Below are positions 61,282 to 64,000 of a DNA stretch of 64,000 nt, piece by piece. Location: the NCBI RefSeq assembly GCF_947495025.1, contig NZ_CANLXG010000004.1, forward strand, positions 62,001 through 126,000, written 5' to 3'. Numbering within the stretch: position 1 is the stretch's first letter; each line of letters begins with the position of its first letter. This DNA is from an uncultured Roseobacter sp. (GTDB taxonomy: Bacteria; Pseudomonadota; Alphaproteobacteria; Rhodobacterales; Rhodobacteraceae). Below the pieces are notes generated by a model. It saw nothing but the letters and a program-made list of their open reading frames with translations. It did no database searches and was not told where the DNA came from. A program made the translations under genes and the position numbers.

Positions 61282-62604
61282 ATGTCACAGAACGCTTTCA
61301 CGCCAGGTATCGTTGCCGGCAGACTGGATGCCGCAGACTATAACACCGGGTTTTCGGACCTGCATCCTGCCCTTGATCCTCACGAGGCTCTTGTCGCGGC
61401 CGACAGATGTTATTTCTGCCATGATGCCCCCTGTATCACGGCCTGCCCCACGGACATCGATATTCCGCTCTTTATCCGCCAGATTGCGACCGGCACGCCG
61501 GACGCTGCGGCCAAAACCATACTGAGCCAGAACATCATGGGTGGCATGTGTGCCCGTGTCTGTCCGACCGAACAGCTCTGTGAAGAGGCCTGTGTGCGCG
61601 AAGCGGCAGAGGGCAAACCGGTTCTTATCGGACAGCTGCAACGCTACGCCACAGATCACCTTCAGGCGCAGGGTGTGCATCCGTTCTCCCGTGCTGCGGT
61701 CACTGGTAAAACAGTGGCCGTGGTGGGAGCGGGTCCTGCGGGACTGTCCTGTGCGCACCGGCTGGCCATGCACGGACACGATGTGGTGGTTTTCGATGCA
61801 AGGTCCAGACCGGGCGGGCTGAACGAATACGGTATTGCGACCTATAAAACTGTAGACGGTTATGCGCAGTCGGAAGTCGACTGGCTGCTGCAGATCGGTG
61901 GTATCGAGATCCGCAGCGGGCAGGCGCTGGGACGGGACATCACGCTGGAACAGCTGCGCGCGGAATACGACGCGGTTTTCCTGGGTATGGGGCTTGGCGG
62001 TGTCAATGCTCTGGGCGTCGACGGAGACGACAGGGATGGTGTGCTGGATGCGGTGGATTTTATTGCTGACCTGCGACAGGCCGGGGATGTCGCCAGCGTA
62101 CCTGTGGGCCGCGACGTAGTGGTCATTGGCGGCGGCATGACAGCGGTGGACGCCGCTGTGCAGGCCAGACTGCTCGGCGCTCTGAATGTCACGCTGGTTT
62201 ATCGACGTGGCCGCGACCGGATGAATGCCAGCGTTTTTGAACAGGATCTGGCCGCCAGCAAGGGCGTGCGGATTGTTACCCATGCGGTGCCAAAGGCCGT
62301 TCACGGCAACGGGGCCGTACGCGAGATCGAGTTTGACTATGTCGACGATGCCATGGCGCCCACCGGCGAGACCCTGCGTCTTGCTGCGGATCAGGTGTTC
62401 CGTGCGATTGGTCAGACACTACAGGGCGACGCGCTGCCTGCGCTGGACGGTCGCAAGATCGGCGTCGATGCGCGGGGCCGGACTTCAGTCGATGGTGTCT
62501 GGGCCGGTGGTGACTGCGCCGCGGGCGGCGACGATCTGACGGTAACAGCGGTTGCCGAAGGACGCGACGCCGCAATGGACATTCACGCAACACTGATGGC
62601 CTGA
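61282..62604 (+). CDS. preT: NAD(P)-dependent dihydropyrimidine dehydrogenase subunit PreT
   Basis: A 440-residue FAD and iron-sulphur protein that passes electrons from NAD(P)H to PreA for reduction of uracil and thymine. Two Cys groups near the N-terminus (43, 46, 51, 55 and 90, 94, 100, 104) bind 4Fe-4S clusters. FAD binds at GAGPAG (149-154), and a second dinucleotide site is at VVIGGGMTAVDAA. It begins the preT-preA pair with AGGGA upstream. Confidence 0.94.
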   Translation: MSQNAFTPGIVAGRLDAADYNTGFSDLHPALDPHEALVAADRCYFCHDAPCITACPTDIDIPLFIRQIATGTPDAAAKTILSQNIMGGMCARVCPTEQLCEEACVREAAEGKPVLIGQLQRYATDHLQAQGVHPFSRAAVTGKTVAVVGAGPAGLSCAHRLAMHGHDVVVFDARSRPGGLNEYGIATYKTVDGYAQSEVDWLLQIGGIEIRSGQALGRDITLEQLRAEYDAVFLGMGLGGVNALGVDGDDRDGVLDAVDFIADLRQAGDVASVPVGRDVVVIGGGMTAVDAAVQARLLGALNVTLVYRRGRDRMNASVFEQDLAASKGVRIVTHAVPKAVHGNGAVREIEFDYVDDAMAPTGETLRLAADQVFRAIGQTLQGDALPALDGRKIGVDARGRTSVDGVWAGGDCAAGGDDLTVTAVAEGRDAAMDIHATLMA

Positions 62605-62628
62605 GTGCCGGACTGACGGAGGACAAAA

Positions 62629-63933
62629 ATGGCTGACCTGACAAGCGATTTCATCGGGATCAGATCCCCCAACCCGTTCTGGCTCGCTTCGGCACCGCCG
62701 ACCGATAAGGAATACAACGTGCGTCGCGCCTTTGAGGCCGGCTGGGGTGGTGTTGTCTGGAAAACGCTGGGTTCCGAAGGTCCGCCGGTCGTAAACGTGA
62801 ACGGCCCGCGATACGGCGCGATTTATGGTGCTGACCGGCGCCTGCTGGGTCTGAACAACATCGAACTGATCACCGACCGCGACCTCTATACGAACCTTGA
62901 AGAGATCACACGCGTCAAAGCTGATTATCCTGACCGGGCGGTCATTGTCTCTTTGATGGTGCCCTGCGAGGAAGGTGCCTGGAAAGCAATTCTGCCCCTT
63001 GTCGAGGAGACCGGAGCGGACGGTATCGAGCTGAATTTCGGATGCCCGCACGGGATGAGCGAACGGGGCATGGGCGCAGCGGTGGGCCAGGTGCCGGAAT
63101 ACATCGAAATGGTCACGCGCTGGTGCAAACAATACTATTCAAAGCCGGTGATCGTAAAGCTCACACCCAATATCACCGACATTCGAAAACCGGCAGCGGC
63201 CGCCCACGCGGGCGGGGCGGATGCGGTCAGCCTGATCAATACGATCAATTCGATTACTTCGGTAAATCTGGACACGATGTCGCCGGAACCTTCCATCGAC
63301 GGGAAAGGATCACACGGCGGCTATTGCGGGCCTGCGGTCAAGCCAATTGCGATGTCCATGGTCTCGGAGATTGCACGTGACCCCGGTTTGCGCGGGCTGC
63401 CGATTTCGGGCATCGGCGGGGTTACCACCTGGCGCGATGCGGCGGAATTCATGGCGCTTGGCGCAGGGAATGTGCAGGTGTGTACCGCCGCGATGACCTA
63501 TGGCTTTAAGATCGTGCAGGAGATGATTTCCGGCCTGAGCGATTACATGGACAGCAAGGGAATGACCTCGATTGACGAGATTGTCGGTCGTGCCGTGCCG
63601 AACGTGACAGACTGGCAGTACCTCAACCTAAATTATGTCGCCAAGGCGAAAATCGACCAGGATCTGTGTATTTCCTGCGGCCGCTGCTTTGCGGCCTGCG
63701 AGGACACATCCCACCAGGCGATTGCAATGTCAGACGACCGCACCTTTACCGTCATCGACGAGGAATGCGTGGCCTGTAATCTGTGCGTCAACGTCTGCCC
63801 GGTCGAGGACTGCATCACCATGGAGGCCATGACACCCGGTGCCGTCGACCCCAGAACGGGGCGGACGGTTGAGGCGGATTATGCCAACTGGACGACGCAT
63901 CCCAACAACCCGGCATCAAACGCTGCCGAGTAG
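62629..63933 (+). CDS. preA: Dihydropyrimidine dehydrogenase subunit PreA
   Basis: A 434-residue FMN and iron-sulphur protein. The dihydroorotate-dehydrogenase-like barrel includes NPFWLASAPPTD, KLTPNITDIRKPA and GSHGGYCGPAVKPIA, and the C-terminus carries two 4Fe-4S motifs, CISCGRCFAAC and CVACNLCVNVC. The segment after CPHGMSERGMG reads AAVGQ, whereas mammalian enzymes have a catalytic Cys there as I recall; Val152 is at that place. Reductive pyrimidine catabolism genes would be expected next. Confidence 0.94.
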   Translation: MADLTSDFIGIRSPNPFWLASAPPTDKEYNVRRAFEAGWGGVVWKTLGSEGPPVVNVNGPRYGAIYGADRRLLGLNNIELITDRDLYTNLEEITRVKADYPDRAVIVSLMVPCEEGAWKAILPLVEETGADGIELNFGCPHGMSERGMGAAVGQVPEYIEMVTRWCKQYYSKPVIVKLTPNITDIRKPAAAAHAGGADAVSLINTINSITSVNLDTMSPEPSIDGKGSHGGYCGPAVKPIAMSMVSEIARDPGLRGLPISGIGGVTTWRDAAEFMALGAGNVQVCTAAMTYGFKIVQEMISGLSDYMDSKGMTSIDEIVGRAVPNVTDWQYLNLNYVAKAKIDQDLCISCGRCFAACEDTSHQAIAMSDDRTFTVIDEECVACNLCVNVCPVEDCITMEAMTPGAVDPRTGRTVEADYANWTTHPNNPASNAAE

Positions 63934-63941
63934 GCGTGCCA

Positions 63942-63998
63942 TCAGGGCTGATCGCGCTCCAGAATGGGCGCTGTAGGCAGCGGGTTGGGCATCACGTA
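63942..63998 (-). CDS. Possible 3' end of a minus-strand gene
   Basis: A frame open to the window edge on the minus strand ends with the residues NPLPTAPILERDQP and a TGA at 63944-63942. The visible 18 residues are too few to identify. Hydantoinase or amidohydrolase genes commonly neighbour preTA, but this cannot be tested here. Confidence 0.3.
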   Translation of the reverse strand, partial: YVMPNPLPTAPILERDQP

Positions 63999-64000
63999 TT

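Noticed and set aside
1..64000. Mobile island, prophage or defence system
   Set aside because: No integrase, transposase, tRNA border, terminal repeats or shift in composition is visible; gene content is core throughout.

Overview
This window is 64 kb of ordinary core chromosome from an alphaproteobacterium. It most likely belongs to Rhodobacterales (Roseobacter group). The basis is overall protein character, the glnD-murJ-pseudo-rhomboid-trpS neighbourhood, an RpoHII-like sigma factor, an iron-sulphur (6-4) photolyase of the CryB/PhrB class, a DUF1467 gene behind methylmalonyl-CoA epimerase, and a short GluRS. Base composition is GC-rich and even. I see no insertion sequence, prophage, integrase, CRISPR array, tRNA or rRNA. 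Genus cannot be fixed from the sequence alone.

Layout. 1-3056: 3' part of an Mrp/Mnh Na+/H+ antiporter operon (C partial, D, E, F, G). 3057-3386: a gap with a possible aspS promoter. 3387-7526: aspS, a GNAT acetyltransferase, a two-component receiver protein with a CtrA-like site upstream, methylmalonyl-CoA epimerase and a DUF1467 protein. 7462-10429 (minus): VOC protein, histone-deacetylase-like amidohydrolase, nitroreductase and EI24/CysZ-like membrane protein. 10621-18437: a small membrane protein, trpS, a rhomboid-fold protein without the catalytic dyad, murJ, glnD and a lipoprotein of the PBP-activator type. 18513-25942: rsmI, yraN, gshB, the ComM/YifB ATPase, a GST, cobalamin genes cobU and a phosphatase, then rpoH coupled to a ChaN-like gene. 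26000-31764: coaBC, dut, a membrane-anchored MoeB/ThiF protein, an M3 oligopeptidase and a hydroxyacid reductase. 31773-37438 (minus): the rod-shape operon mreB-mreC-mreD-mrdA-rodA. 37649-39351 (minus): leuA with a candidate leucine leader peptide and hairpin. 39474-43388: SDR plus photolyase operon, a methyltransferase and a divergent LysR regulator. 43393-48455: an 18-unit MORN repeat protein, nadE, a secreted esterase and a Tat-exported metallo-hydrolase. 48630-51929: gltX, a MATE transporter and a gamma-glutamylcyclotransferase. 51930-56696: tandem glycine riboswitch and gcvT-gcvH-gcvP. 56803-60960: ybbP/ybbA-like ABC pair divergent from a tesA-like esterase, and a cold-shock gene with a textbook terminator. 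61282-63933: preT-preA pyrimidine reductase, with the tail of another minus-strand gene at the edge.

How it fits together. Most genes are housekeeping: translation (AspRS, TrpRS, GluRS, RsmI), cofactors (CoA, NAD, B12, glutathione), cell wall and shape (MurJ, MreBCD, PBP2, RodA, PBP activator), nitrogen and one-carbon metabolism (GlnD, Gcv, PreTA) and stress response (RpoH, CspA, photolyase). I find no convincing undescribed multi-gene system. The observations most worth following are the nine-unit internal duplication in the MORN protein, the leucine leader/hairpin before leuA, the dead rhomboid next to murJ, the twin 10-mers at the LysR start, and the membrane-anchored E1-like enzyme. Coordinates and starts come from reading the sequence; family calls come from recognised motifs, not database searches.
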